This document shows, one piece after another, positions 1 to 8,018 of a stretch of DNA of 64,000 nt. This DNA is from Pseudoduganella lurida (GTDB lineage Bacteria; Pseudomonadota; Gammaproteobacteria; Burkholderiales; Burkholderiaceae_D): the NCBI RefSeq assembly GCF_007830455.1, contig NZ_VLLB01000003.1, forward strand, positions 1-64,000, written 5' to 3'. The notes under the pieces are model-generated. The model saw only the letters and a program-made list of their open reading frames with translations. It had not been told where the DNA came from and did no database searches. The translations under genes were made by a program, and so were the position numbers. Positions within the stretch are counted from its first letter, which is position 1. Each line of letters begins with the position of its first letter.

Positions 1-94
1 TGTCGCTATAGGCTGACCCTCGGGCTCTTCAGGCCCCCAGACCCATCAAGCTGACATGCTCGCAAACACAATTTACGCCATCTTCAAGATATAA

Positions 95-120
95 GACCCC
101 ATGGTGGACACGAGCTCGGC
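95..120. repeat. Partial copy of GACCCC/GTGTCC palindromic repeat
   Basis: This 26-base stretch is identical to 54302-54327, which is one arm of a full palindrome there. Here only that arm is present, followed by a diverged continuation. It lies just upstream of the sigma-54-like site before nasT. It is probably a decayed or half copy of an interspersed repeat. Confidence 0.7.
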
Positions 121-136
121 CGTGGATGCCCAGTCC

Positions 137-152
137 TGGCGCGATTCTTGCT
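137..152 (+). promoter_or_regulatory. Possible sigma-54 (-24/-12) promoter of nasTS
   Basis: The sequence TGGCGCG-N4-TTGCT carries GG at 138-139 and GC at 150-151, the 10-base spacing required by RpoN. Transcription would start around 162-164, immediately before the nasT ATG at 165, giving a leaderless or nearly leaderless message. That is unusual, so the site may be fortuitous. Confidence 0.4.
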
Positions 153-164
153 CTGCAATGGGGC

Positions 165-764
165 ATGAAGCACCGTCTCCGCATCGTCCTCGTCCACCCG
201 CCGCATGAAAGCGAAGCATCGCTACGGGCGGCCGCGTTGCAGGCGGGGTTGCAGGAGGCGGGGTACGAGCTCGTGGCGTCGCTGCCGGCCGATATCCGCC
301 TGCCGGCGCAGGTGGCGCAGCTGCAGCCGGACATGCTCATCGTCGATGCCGAATCCGATGCGCGCGACGTGCTCGAACACATCGTCGTGGCCACGCGCGA
401 CGAGCGCCGCCCGATCGTCATGTTCACGGAAGACGACAACCAGTCCTCGATGGAAGCGGCGATGGAGGCCGGCGTCTCCGCGTACATCGTGGCGGGCCTG
501 CAGCCGGAGCGCATCCAGCCCGTGCTGAAGGTAGCGCTGGCCCGCTTCCGCCAGGAGCAGAAGCTGCTCGACGAGCTGGAAGACACCCGGCACAAGCTCG
601 CCGAACGCAAGATCATCGACCGCGCCAAGGGCCTGCTGATGAACCGCCATGGCATGACGGAAGACCAGGCCTACCAGCGCCTGCGCTCGATGGCGATGAA
701 CAAGAACCTGAAGCTGGCCGAGATCGCCCAGCGCATCCTGGATGTGGAGGACTTGCTGGGCTGA
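165..764 (+). CDS. nasT: NasT-type ANTAR antitermination regulator
   Basis: This 199-residue protein has an N-terminal receiver-like domain (about 1-125) and a C-terminal ANTAR RNA-binding domain (about 135-195, with ERKIIDRAKGLLM and the downstream helices). In the family, NasT binds paired hexaloop hairpins in nas leader RNA and stops a terminator from forming when nitrate releases it from NasS. The next gene is a NasS-like sensor and a matching two-hairpin leader lies at 2230-2337, so the assignment is well supported by context. An upstream in-frame ATG at 126 exists, but the conserved protein starts at MKHRLRIVLV. No clear Shine-Dalgarno precedes 165; a GGGG run abuts the ATG too closely. 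Confidence 0.9.
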   Translation: MKHRLRIVLVHPPHESEASLRAAALQAGLQEAGYELVASLPADIRLPAQVAQLQPDMLIVDAESDARDVLEHIVVATRDERRPIVMFTEDDNQSSMEAAMEAGVSAYIVAGLQPERIQPVLKVALARFRQEQKLLDELEDTRHKLAERKIIDRAKGLLMNRHGMTEDQAYQRLRSMAMNKNLKLAEIAQRILDVEDLLG

Positions 765-791
765 GCAGCATGTGCCCGGCCGGTGACCGTT

Positions 792-1925
792 ATGCAGATC
801 GAAAAACCCACCGTCAATATCGGCTTCAACCCGCTGACCGACTGCGCCTCCGTGGTGATGGCGGCCCTGCTGGGCTTCGACGAGAAGCACGGCATCCGCA
901 TCGTGCTGTCGCGTGAAACTTCGTGGGCCGCCGTGCGCGACAAGCTCCTGAACGGCGAGCTCGATGCGGCCCACGCCCTGTATGGCATGGTGTACGGCGT
1001 CCAGCTGGGCATCGGCACGCAGCCGCGCGACATGGCGGTGCTCATGAACCTGAACCGCAACGGCCAGGCCATCACGCTGTCGCGCCGCCTGGCGGAGGCG
1101 GGGGCCACCGACGGTGCCTCGCTGGCCGCGCTGATGCAGCGCGAGCCGCGCCAGTACGTGTTCGCGCAGACCTTCCCGACCGGCACGCACGCGATGTGGC
1201 TGTATTACTGGCTGGCGGCGCACGGCATCCACCCGCTGCAGGATGTCAGCGCGATCACGCTGCCGCCCTCGCAGATGGTCTACAACCTCACCGAAGGCCA
1301 TATGGACGGCTTCTGCGCCGGCGACCCGTGGGGCCACCGTGCCGTGGTGGATGGCGTGGGCATCACGGCCGCCACCAGCCAGCAGATCTGGCCCGACCAT
1401 CCGGAGAAGGTGCTGGGTGCCTCGCTCGACTTCGTGCGCAATCACCCGAACACCTGCCGGGCATTGATCGCCGCCGTGCTGGAAGCAGGCCGCTGGATCG
1501 ATGCCAGCGTCGAGAACCGCCGCGCCACCGCCGAGATCCTGTCCGCCACGGCCTATGTCAACACGGACAAGGCGGCGATCCTGCCCCGCATCCTGGGCCG
1601 CTACGAGGACGGCATGGCGCATGCGTGGCAGGACGAGCATCCGCTGTGCTTCCACCAGGACGGCGCCGCCAACTACCCGTGGCTGTCGGACGGCATGTGG
1701 TTCCTCACGCAGTTCCGCCGCTGGGGCCTGCTGAAGGACGATCCCGATTACCTGGCCGTTGCGCAGGGTGTCACGCAAGTGCAGCTGTACCGCGAAGCGG
1801 CGGAACTGGCCGGCGTGCCGGTTCCTGCCGGCCAGCTGCGCACCTCGACGCTGATCGATGGCCGCACCTGGGATGGCCGCGACCCCGCCGGCTACGCCGC
1901 CGCCTTCCCGATCCATCAACGGTAG
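792..1925 (+). CDS. nasS: NasS-like cytoplasmic nitrate/nitrite sensor
   Basis: This protein of about 377 residues resembles the NrtA/CmpA periplasmic nitrate-binding family but has no Sec or Tat signal. It begins directly with MQIEKPTVNIGFNPLTD. A signal-less NrtA-like protein next to an ANTAR protein is the hallmark of NasS, which holds NasT inactive until nitrate or nitrite binds. No permease or ATPase genes lie alongside, which argues against an ABC-transporter role. The gene follows nasT by 27 bases and is probably co-transcribed. A GTG at 783 is an alternative start; neither start has a strong ribosome binding site. Confidence 0.85.
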   Translation: MQIEKPTVNIGFNPLTDCASVVMAALLGFDEKHGIRIVLSRETSWAAVRDKLLNGELDAAHALYGMVYGVQLGIGTQPRDMAVLMNLNRNGQAITLSRRLAEAGATDGASLAALMQREPRQYVFAQTFPTGTHAMWLYYWLAAHGIHPLQDVSAITLPPSQMVYNLTEGHMDGFCAGDPWGHRAVVDGVGITAATSQQIWPDHPEKVLGASLDFVRNHPNTCRALIAAVLEAGRWIDASVENRRATAEILSATAYVNTDKAAILPRILGRYEDGMAHAWQDEHPLCFHQDGAANYPWLSDGMWFLTQFRRWGLLKDDPDYLAVAQGVTQVQLYREAAELAGVPVPAGQLRTSTLIDGRTWDGRDPAGYAAAFPIHQR

Positions 1926-2158
1926 GCACCTGCGCGGCAGGACGGCCCGGGCTGGCCTGCCGACGTCGAACCATCCGGTACGACGGACGGCGCCACTGGC
2001 ATGCGTCGGTGTGCCATCGACGCAGAGGCTTGCCGCGTGCGGCCGTGCTGTCCCATACCCTGGCCACGGCGCACCATTAGCGGGCGGCGCTGCACCGCGA
2101 ACTGGCGCACGGCCGTCCGTTTTCAAGTCCCCGCCCCGCATCCTTCCCGGAAAACCCC
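1926..2158. other. Non-coding upstream region of the nas operon
   Basis: No credible gene was found between nasS and the sigma-54 promoter; the open frames crossing it have the skewed composition of shadow frames. It contains a short dyad, TGGCA (1997-2001) with TGCCA (2012-2016), and GCACC half-motifs near 2071-2075 and 2092-2096 that weakly resemble NtrC half sites. An enhancer-binding site is expected here if the promoter is RpoN-dependent, but I cannot assign one firmly. Confidence 0.35.
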
Positions 2159-2174
2159 TGGCACGCGTCTTGCG
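2159..2174 (+). promoter_or_regulatory. Sigma-54 promoter of the nas structural operon
   Basis: TGGCACG-N4-TTGCG matches the RpoN consensus, with GG at 2160-2161 and GC at 2172-2173 and exactly 10 bases between. The expected start is about 2184-2186, which places both ANTAR hairpins and the terminator inside the 5' leader. RpoN plus an activator such as NtrC would give general nitrogen control on top of nitrate control by NasST. The activator is inferred. Confidence 0.8.
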
Positions 2175-2229
2175 ATGTAAAGCCCAAGGGATCAACGGCG
2201 ATCACCGAGCACCGAATTAGACAACATCA

Positions 2230-2269
2230 GCTGGCCCAACGGCGGGACAGCAACAGGACAACGGCGTCC
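2230..2269 (+). promoter_or_regulatory. Two-hairpin ANTAR target in the nas leader RNA
   Basis: Hairpin 1 spans 2230-2251: upper stem CCC/GGG, one G-A mismatch, then a lower stem GCTG/CAGC, closing loop AACGGC at 2238-2243. Hairpin 2 spans 2256-2269: stem GGAC/GTCC, loop AACGGC at 2260-2265. Both hexaloops have A at position 1 and G at position 4, the known ANTAR recognition signature, and are identical to each other. The 3' half of hairpin 2 is also the start of the terminator stem, so binding and termination are mutually exclusive. Confidence 0.9.
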
Positions 2270-2337
2270 GAACGGTATTTGTGCGTATTTGCAGCCACTG
2301 CAGATACCTGCGCGACACCGTTCGGGCGCCTTTTTTT
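2263..2337 (+). terminator. Intrinsic leader terminator controlled by NasT
   Basis: A 14-bp stem pairs 2263-2276 with 2317-2330, with one G-U wobble, closes a loop of about 40 bases and is followed by seven T residues at 2331-2337. It ends 24 bases before the transporter ATG. It reuses the loop and 3' arm of ANTAR hairpin 2, as expected for an antitermination switch. This is read directly from the sequence. Confidence 0.92.
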
Positions 2338-2361
2338 ATTTCCACTCCAGGGATACTGAAA

Positions 2362-3657
2362 ATGGCCAGCAAAGCTGAAAGCATCAAGCTCTTCTCTCTC
2401 GCCACGCCGCAGATGCGGGCATTCCACCTCGCCTGGCTGGCGTTCTTCGCCTGCTTCTTCGCCTGGTTTGCCTGCGCACCGCTGATGCCCGTCATCAAGG
2501 GCGAATTCGGCCTCACGCCGGCGCAGATCGCCAACATCAATATCGCCGCCGTGGCGATCACCATCATCGTGCGCATGGTGGTGGGTCCGATGTGCGACCG
2601 CTTCGGTCCCCGCAAGGCGCACACCGCGCTGCTGCTGCTCGGCGCGATTCCCGTGTTCGGCGTCGCCGCCGCGCAGACCTACGAAAGCTTCCTGTTCTTC
2701 CGCCTGCTGATCGGCGCGATCGGTGCCAGCTTCGTCGTCACCCAGTACCACACGTCCGTGATGTTCGGCCCCCGCGTGGTCGGCACGGCCAATGCGGCGA
2801 CGGCCGGCTGGGGCAATGCGGGCGGCGGTGCCACGCAGGCGCTGATGCCGCTGATCCTCGCGGCCATCCTGATGCTGGGCGTGTCCGAGACGATGGGCTG
2901 GCGCCTCGCGCTGATCGTGCCGGGCGTGCTGATGGTGATCGTCGGTGTGCTGTACTGGAAATTCACGCAGGACTGCCCGCAGGGGAACTACGACGCGCTG
3001 CGCAAGGCAGGCATCGAGATCGAAGGCGGTAAAAAAGGCGGTTGGGCGAGCTTCAAGCAGGCTGCTGCCAACTACCGCGTGTGGCTGCTGTTCCTCACCT
3101 ATGGCGCCTGCTTCGGCGTCGAGCTGTTCATCCACAACGTGGCCGCTGTCTACTATGTCGACCAGTTCGGCCTCAACCTGAAGCAGGCCGGCCTGGCCGC
3201 CGGCAGCTTCGGCCTGCTGGCGCTGTTTGCCCGCGCGCTGGGCGGCTATGTGTCGGACCGCATGGCGCTGCGCGGCAGCCTGAATGCCCGCGTGTCGCTG
3301 CTGTTCGTGCTGATGCTGGGCGAAGGCGCAGGGCTGATCTGGTTCGCCCACGCCGACACGGCCACGCTGGCCATCTTCGCGATGCTGTCGTTCGGCCTGT
3401 GCGTGCACATGGCCTGCGGCGCCACCTACGCGCTGGTGCCGTTCATCGACCGCAAGGCGCTGGGCGGCGTCACCGGCATCATCGGCGCCGGCGGCAATGT
3501 GGGCGCCGTCGCGGCGGGCTTCCTGCTCAAGGGCGTCGGCAGCACCCAGCAGACGCTGGCCATCCTGGGCTACCTGGTCGCCGCCACCGCGCTGTGCGCC
3601 ATCGCCCTGCGTTTCTCCGCATCGACCAACGCCGAGCACGCGCTGGCAGCTGCGTGA
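2362..3657 (+). CDS. narK: NarK/NasA-family nitrate/nitrite transporter (MFS)
   Basis: This is a 431-residue inner membrane protein of the nitrate/nitrite porter branch of the major facilitator superfamily, with about 12 hydrophobic segments. The MFS loop motif GPMCDRFGPR and both glycine-rich nitrate signatures (AGWGNAGGG and GAGGNVGAV) are present. It is the first gene of the nas structural operon and should import nitrate for the reductases downstream. The ATG at 2362 follows CCAGGGA; an upstream in-frame start at 2281 lies inside the terminator and is rejected. The family also includes nitrite exporters, but the assimilatory context favours uptake. Confidence 0.92.
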   Translation: MASKAESIKLFSLATPQMRAFHLAWLAFFACFFAWFACAPLMPVIKGEFGLTPAQIANINIAAVAITIIVRMVVGPMCDRFGPRKAHTALLLLGAIPVFGVAAAQTYESFLFFRLLIGAIGASFVVTQYHTSVMFGPRVVGTANAATAGWGNAGGGATQALMPLILAAILMLGVSETMGWRLALIVPGVLMVIVGVLYWKFTQDCPQGNYDALRKAGIEIEGGKKGGWASFKQAAANYRVWLLFLTYGACFGVELFIHNVAAVYYVDQFGLNLKQAGLAAGSFGLLALFARALGGYVSDRMALRGSLNARVSLLFVLMLGEGAGLIWFAHADTATLAIFAMLSFGLCVHMACGATYALVPFIDRKALGGVTGIIGAGGNVGAVAAGFLLKGVGSTQQTLAILGYLVAATALCAIALRFSASTNAEHALAAA

Positions 3658-3688
3658 TGGGACCCCGATAAAGCTATTACGCAACGCC

Positions 3689-3747
3689 AGCTGCTGGTCT
3701 GCGGTGCTCGCCGTACTGAAGTACGACTGCGCGCCTCAACCAGAGCT
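3689..3747. repeat. Long imperfect inverted repeat between narK and nirB
   Basis: The stretch folds on itself about the perfect core CGTACT-GA-AGTACG (3712-3725), with an outer AGCTGCTGGT pairing imperfectly to AACCAGAGCT. It lies in the 210-base gap between the transporter and nirB, which are probably co-transcribed. It could modulate or stabilise mRNA at this junction, or be an interspersed repeat. It lacks a T tract, so it is not a classical terminator. Confidence 0.55.
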
Positions 3748-3867
3748 GACGTCGCTCATTACGCTTTCTCGAGGCCCCGAGGCGTGCGTTGAAGTCAAAA
3801 GCAAAGCGTAAAGCTGTGCGGTATGGCAGAGCCGAGTCAAGTTTTATACGAATTGAAGGAGTCGGAT

Positions 3868-6393
3868 ATGAAAATCGTCGTCATCGGCCACGGCATGGTG
3901 GGCCACAAGTTCCTGGAAGCGCTGGCCGAACAGCCTGTCGAAGGCATGCAGGTCACCGTGCTGTGCGAGGAACCGCGCCCGGCCTACGACCGCGTGCACC
4001 TGTCCGAATTCTTCAGCGGCAAAAGCGCCGACGACCTGTCGCTGGTGAAACCCGGCTTCTTCGATCGCGACGACATGGTGCTGCGCCTGAACGCGCGCGC
4101 CGAATCGATCGACCTGGCCAACAAAACGGTCACCGCCAGCACGGGCGACATTCTCTCCTACGACAAGCTGGTGATGGCGACGGGCTCCTATCCGTTCGTG
4201 CCACCAGTGCCGGGTCGTGACCGCAAGGACTGCTTCGTCTACCGCACCATCGAGGACCTGGAAGGCATGGCCGAAGCGGGTGCCCGCCTGAAGACGGGTG
4301 TCGTCATCGGCGGCGGCCTGCTGGGCCTCGAATGCGCCAAGGCGCTGCGCGACCTGGGCCTGATCACGCACGTGGTCGAATTCGCACCGCGCCTGATGGC
4401 GGTACAGGTCGACGATGGCGGCGGCCGCATCCTGCGCAACAAGATCGCCGAGCTGGGCGTCACGGTCCACACGGGCAAGAACACGCTGGAGATCGTCGAT
4501 GGCGAAGAAGGCGCACACCGCATGCGCTTCGCGGACGGCACGCATCTCGACATCGACATGATCGTGTTCTCGGCCGGCATCCGCCCCCGTGACCAGCTGG
4601 CCCGCGAATCCGGCCTGGCGGTCGGCCCGCGCGGCGGCATCCAGATCGACGACGCCTGCCTCACGTCCGACCCGAACGTGTACGCGATCGGCGAATGCGC
4701 GCTGTGGAACGGCCAGATCTTCGGCCTGGTCGCCCCCGGCTACGACATGGCGCGCACGGTGGCGAAGCAACTGGCCGGCCAGTCCGCCACGTTCGGCGGC
4801 GCCGACATGAGCACGAAGCTCAAACTGATGGGTGTCGATGTCGCGTCGATCGGCGACCCGCACGGCAGTGTGGAAGGCGCGCGCAGCTACCAGTTCACGG
4901 ACGAGCGCAAGCAGGTCTACAAGAAGATCGTCGTGTCCAGCTGCGGCAAGTACCTGCTGGGTGGCGTGATGGTGGGCGATGCCGGTGAATACGGCACGCT
5001 GCTGCAGATGATGCTCAACAAGATCGAGCTGCCCGAGTCGCCGGAGTTCCTGATCCTGCCGTCCTCCGATGGCAAGGCGAAACCGGGCCTGGGCGTGGAT
5101 GCGCTACCGGATGCGGCGCAGATCTGCTCCTGCAACAGCGTCACGAAGGGCGCCATCTGCGGCGCGGTGCGCGACGGTGCCACGTCGATCGGCGCGGTGA
5201 AGAAATGCACGAACGCCGGCACCGCCTGCGGCGGCTGCGTGCCGCTCGTGACGCAGGTGATGAAGGCGGAGATGAAGAAGCAGGGCATGGACGTCAACAA
5301 CCATGTCTGCGAACACTTCGCCCACTCGCGCCAGGAGCTGTTCCACATCGTCCGCGCCGGGAACATCCGCACCTTCGACGAGCTGTTGGCAAAACACGGC
5401 AAGGGCCTGGGCTGCGACGTGTGCAAGCCGCTGGCCGGCTCGATCCTGGCTACCTGCTGGAACGACTTCGTGCTGAAGAAGGAGCACGCCAGCCTGCAGG
5501 ACACCAACGACTACTACCTGGGCAACATCCAGAAGGACGGCACCTATTCCGTGGTGCCGCGCATGCCGGGCGGCGAAGTGACGCCCGATGGCCTGATCGC
5601 CGTCGGCCAGGTCGCCAAGAAGTACGGCCTGTACACCAAGATCACGGGCGGCCAGCGCGTCGACCTGTTCGGTGCCCGCGTCGACGAACTGCCGGCGATC
5701 TGGGAAGAGCTGATCGCGGCCGGCTTCGAAACGGGCCACGCCTACGGCAAGTCGCTGCGCACCGTGAAGTCCTGCGTGGGCTCCACTTGGTGCCGTTACG
5801 GCGTGGACGACAGCGTGGGCCTCGCCATCGAACTGGAGAACCGCTACAAGGGCCTGCGCACGCCGCACAAGATCAAGTTCGGCGTGTCCGGCTGCACCCG
5901 CGAGTGCGCCGAAGCGCAGGGCAAGGACATCGGCATCATCGCCACCGACAAGGGCTGGAACCTGTACGTGGCCGGCAACGGCGGCATGAAGCCGCGCCAC
6001 GCCGAACTGTTCGCGCAGGACCTGGACAAGGCCACGCTGATCCGGTACATCGACCGCTTCCTGATGTTCTACAGCCGCACGGCCGACCGCCTGCAGCGCA
6101 CCAGCACCTGGCGCGACAACCTGGAGGGCGGCCTGGCCTACCTGCAGGACGTGGTCATTGGCGACAAGCTGGGCCTGAACGGGGAACTGGAAGCGGACAT
6201 GCAGCGCGTCGTCGACACCTACGTTTGCGAGTGGAAGGAAGCCGTCACGAACCCCGAGACGCGGGCCCGCTTCCGCCACTTCGTCAACAGCGACGCCAAG
6301 GACGACAACGTGGTGTTCATCGAGGAGCGCGGCCAGATCCGGCCCGCCACCGTGCAGGAAAAGCAACGCATCATCCCGATCAAGGCCGCCTGA
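3868..6393 (+). CDS. nirB: Nitrite reductase [NAD(P)H] large subunit
   Basis: This 841-residue cytoplasmic enzyme reduces nitrite to ammonium with NAD(P)H. Visible order: FAD/NAD-binding domain from residue 1 (IGHGMVGHKF), a second nucleotide fold (GGGLLGLE), a BFD-type [2Fe-2S] region (CSC near 420 with CTNAGTACGGC), a second cysteine-containing segment near 515 (CDVCKP), then the nitrite/sulfite reductase domains. Siroheme/[4Fe-4S] ligands appear as SCVGSTWC near 635 and CTRECAEAQ near 675. Length is normal for the family. The start at 3868 follows GAAGGAG, and nirD follows by 32 bases. Confidence 0.96.
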   Translation: MKIVVIGHGMVGHKFLEALAEQPVEGMQVTVLCEEPRPAYDRVHLSEFFSGKSADDLSLVKPGFFDRDDMVLRLNARAESIDLANKTVTASTGDILSYDKLVMATGSYPFVPPVPGRDRKDCFVYRTIEDLEGMAEAGARLKTGVVIGGGLLGLECAKALRDLGLITHVVEFAPRLMAVQVDDGGGRILRNKIAELGVTVHTGKNTLEIVDGEEGAHRMRFADGTHLDIDMIVFSAGIRPRDQLARESGLAVGPRGGIQIDDACLTSDPNVYAIGECALWNGQIFGLVAPGYDMARTVAKQLAGQSATFGGADMSTKLKLMGVDVASIGDPHGSVEGARSYQFTDERKQVYKKIVVSSCGKYLLGGVMVGDAGEYGTLLQMMLNKIELPESPEFLILPSSDGKAKPGLGVDALPDAAQICSCNSVTKGAICGAVRDGATSIGAVKKCTNAGTACGGCVPLVTQVMKAEMKKQGMDVNNHVCEHFAHSRQELFHIVRAGNIRTFDELLAKHGKGLGCDVCKPLAGSILATCWNDFVLKKEHASLQDTNDYYLGNIQKDGTYSVVPRMPGGEVTPDGLIAVGQVAKKYGLYTKITGGQRVDLFGARVDELPAIWEELIAAGFETGHAYGKSLRTVKSCVGSTWCRYGVDDSVGLAIELENRYKGLRTPHKIKFGVSGCTRECAEAQGKDIGIIATDKGWNLYVAGNGGMKPRHAELFAQDLDKATLIRYIDRFLMFYSRTADRLQRTSTWRDNLEGGLAYLQDVVIGDKLGLNGELEADMQRVVDTYVCEWKEAVTNPETRARFRHFVNSDAKDDNVVFIEERGQIRPATVQEKQRIIPIKAA

Positions 6394-6425
6394 TGCCTGC
6401 ATCGTCCATCACCGAGGAGCCCATC

Positions 6426-6776
6426 ATGAAACGTGAAACCGAAGCCGCCAGCTGGACCGCCGTGTGCGGCGTGGACGACATCGTGCCGAACACCGGCGTA
6501 TGCGCGCTGCTCAATGGCGAGCAGGTGGCCGTGTTCCGCCTCGGCGCTGGCGACGGCACGCGTGTGTTCGCGATCGGGAACTACGATCCGAATTCGCAGG
6601 CGGCCGTGCTGTCGCGCGGGCTGGTGGGCAGCCTGGGCGAGCGCATCGTCGTCGCCTCGCCGCTGTACAAGCACCATTTCGACCTGCAGACGGGCGAGTG
6701 CCTGGAAGCGCCGCAGAATTCCGTGCCCACCTGGCCAGCGCGCATCGACGGCGGCAAGGTGTGGGTCGGTGCCTAG
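6426..6776 (+). CDS. nirD: Nitrite reductase [NAD(P)H] small subunit
   Basis: This 116-residue protein is the Rieske-like partner of NirB. It has the Rieske fold pattern (VFAIGNYDP, SPLYKHHFDLQTGECLE) but lacks the CxH/CxxH cluster ligands, as is usual for NirD, so it probably binds no iron-sulfur centre. A GAGGAG ribosome site precedes the ATG. The following reductase gene begins 15 bases after its stop. Confidence 0.92.
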   Translation: MKRETEAASWTAVCGVDDIVPNTGVCALLNGEQVAVFRLGAGDGTRVFAIGNYDPNSQAAVLSRGLVGSLGERIVVASPLYKHHFDLQTGECLEAPQNSVPTWPARIDGGKVWVGA

Positions 6777-6791
6777 GTGGAGGCGGACAGC

Positions 6792-7997
6792 GTGAAACCG
6801 TCCCTGGTCGTCATCGGCAACGGCATGGCCGGCATGCGCACGGTCGAGGAGCTGCTGGCGCTCGACCGGGAGATGTACGACATCACCGTATTCGGTGCCG
6901 AGCCGCATGGGAACTACAACCGCATCCTGCTCTCGCCCGTGCTGGCCGGTGAAAAGTCGGTCGACGACATCATGCTGAACACGCGCGCCTGGTACGAGGA
7001 GAACGGCATCACGCTGCATGCCGGCGACCCGGTGGTGCACATCGACCGCCAGCGCCGCATCGTGCGCGCGCAGTCGGGCCACGCGGTGCGCTACGACCGC
7101 CTGCTGCTGGCCACCGGCTCGAAGCCGTTCATCCTCCCCGTGCCCGGTCACGAACTGCCCGGCGTGGTGGCGTTTCGCGACATCGCGGACGTGGCTAACA
7201 TGCTGCAGGCCGCGCGCGACCACCAGCGCGCCGTCGTCATCGGCGGCGGCCTGCTGGGCCTGGAGGCTGCGAACGGGTTGCTGAAGCAGGGCATGGACGT
7301 GACCGTCGTCCACTCGTCGGACGTGCTGATGAACCAGCAGCTCGACAAGCCCGCCGCACAGATGCTCCGCCGTGCGCTCGAAGCCCGCGGCCTGCGCTTC
7401 CTGATGAATGCGCAGACGGCGGCCATCGCCGGCCCGGACCGCGTCACTGCCGTGCGCTTCCAGGACGGCTCCGAGATCGCGGCGGACCTCGTCGTGATGA
7501 CGGCCGGCGTGCGCCCGAATATCGCGCTGGCCCAGGCGGCCGGCCTGCATGCCGAACGCGCCATCGTGGTGGACGACACGCTGCAGACCTACGATCCGCG
7601 CGTGTATGCGGTGGGCGAATGCGTGCAGCACCGCCGCGCCACGTTCGGCCTCGTCGCGCCGATCTGGGAGCAGGCGAAAGTCTGCGCCGCGCACCTGGCC
7701 GGTGCCGGCCACCGCCGCTACGTGCAGCAGGCCTCGCCCACGCGGCTGAAGGTCACCGGCATCGAGCTGTATTCGGTGGGCGATTTCATCGGCGGGGAAG
7801 GCACCGAGGACCTGGTGCTGCGCGATGCGCGGCGCGGCGTCTACAAGCGCCTGGTGCTGGATGGCCCGCGCCTGATTGGTGCCGTGCTGTATGGCGACGT
7901 GCAGGACGGCCCCTGGTATTTCGACCTGATCGGGCGCGGCGCCGACGTGGGCGCGATGCGGCACCAGCTGCTGTTCGGCCCGAAGTTGGCCGCTTAG
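6792..7997 (+). CDS. FAD-dependent NAD(P)H oxidoreductase, probable electron donor to nitrate reductase
   Basis: This protein of about 401 residues belongs to the NAD(P)/FAD disulfide-reductase-like family and resembles the N-terminal half of NirB. It shows an FAD fold (VVIGNGMAGMR), an ATG-type motif (LLATGSKPF), an NAD fold (VVIGGGLLGLEAANGL) and a C-terminal FAD segment (YAVGECVQH). It has no iron-sulfur domain of its own. Lying between nirD and the nitrate reductase gene, it most likely passes electrons from NAD(P)H to the [2Fe-2S] tail of that enzyme, like NasB-type subunits; this is an inference. GGAGG at 6779-6783 is well spaced for the GTG at 6792, so I prefer it to the GTG at 6777. 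Confidence 0.85.
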   Translation: MKPSLVVIGNGMAGMRTVEELLALDREMYDITVFGAEPHGNYNRILLSPVLAGEKSVDDIMLNTRAWYEENGITLHAGDPVVHIDRQRRIVRAQSGHAVRYDRLLLATGSKPFILPVPGHELPGVVAFRDIADVANMLQAARDHQRAVVIGGGLLGLEAANGLLKQGMDVTVVHSSDVLMNQQLDKPAAQMLRRALEARGLRFLMNAQTAAIAGPDRVTAVRFQDGSEIAADLVVMTAGVRPNIALAQAAGLHAERAIVVDDTLQTYDPRVYAVGECVQHRRATFGLVAPIWEQAKVCAAHLAGAGHRRYVQQASPTRLKVTGIELYSVGDFIGGEGTEDLVLRDARRGVYKRLVLDGPRLIGAVLYGDVQDGPWYFDLIGRGADVGAMRHQLLFGPKLAA

Positions 7998-8018
7998 TTA
8001 ACCAGTATTGGAACCACC

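Noticed and set aside
222..2195. Long minus-strand frame (657 codons) opposite nasT and nasS
   Set aside because: Composition is rich in Arg, His, Ala and Gly, typical of an antisense shadow in GC-rich DNA, while the plus strand carries clear NasT and NasS homology.
2281..2361. Upstream start for the nitrate transporter
   Set aside because: It lies inside the leader terminator, and family proteins begin near MASKAESIKLF at 2362.
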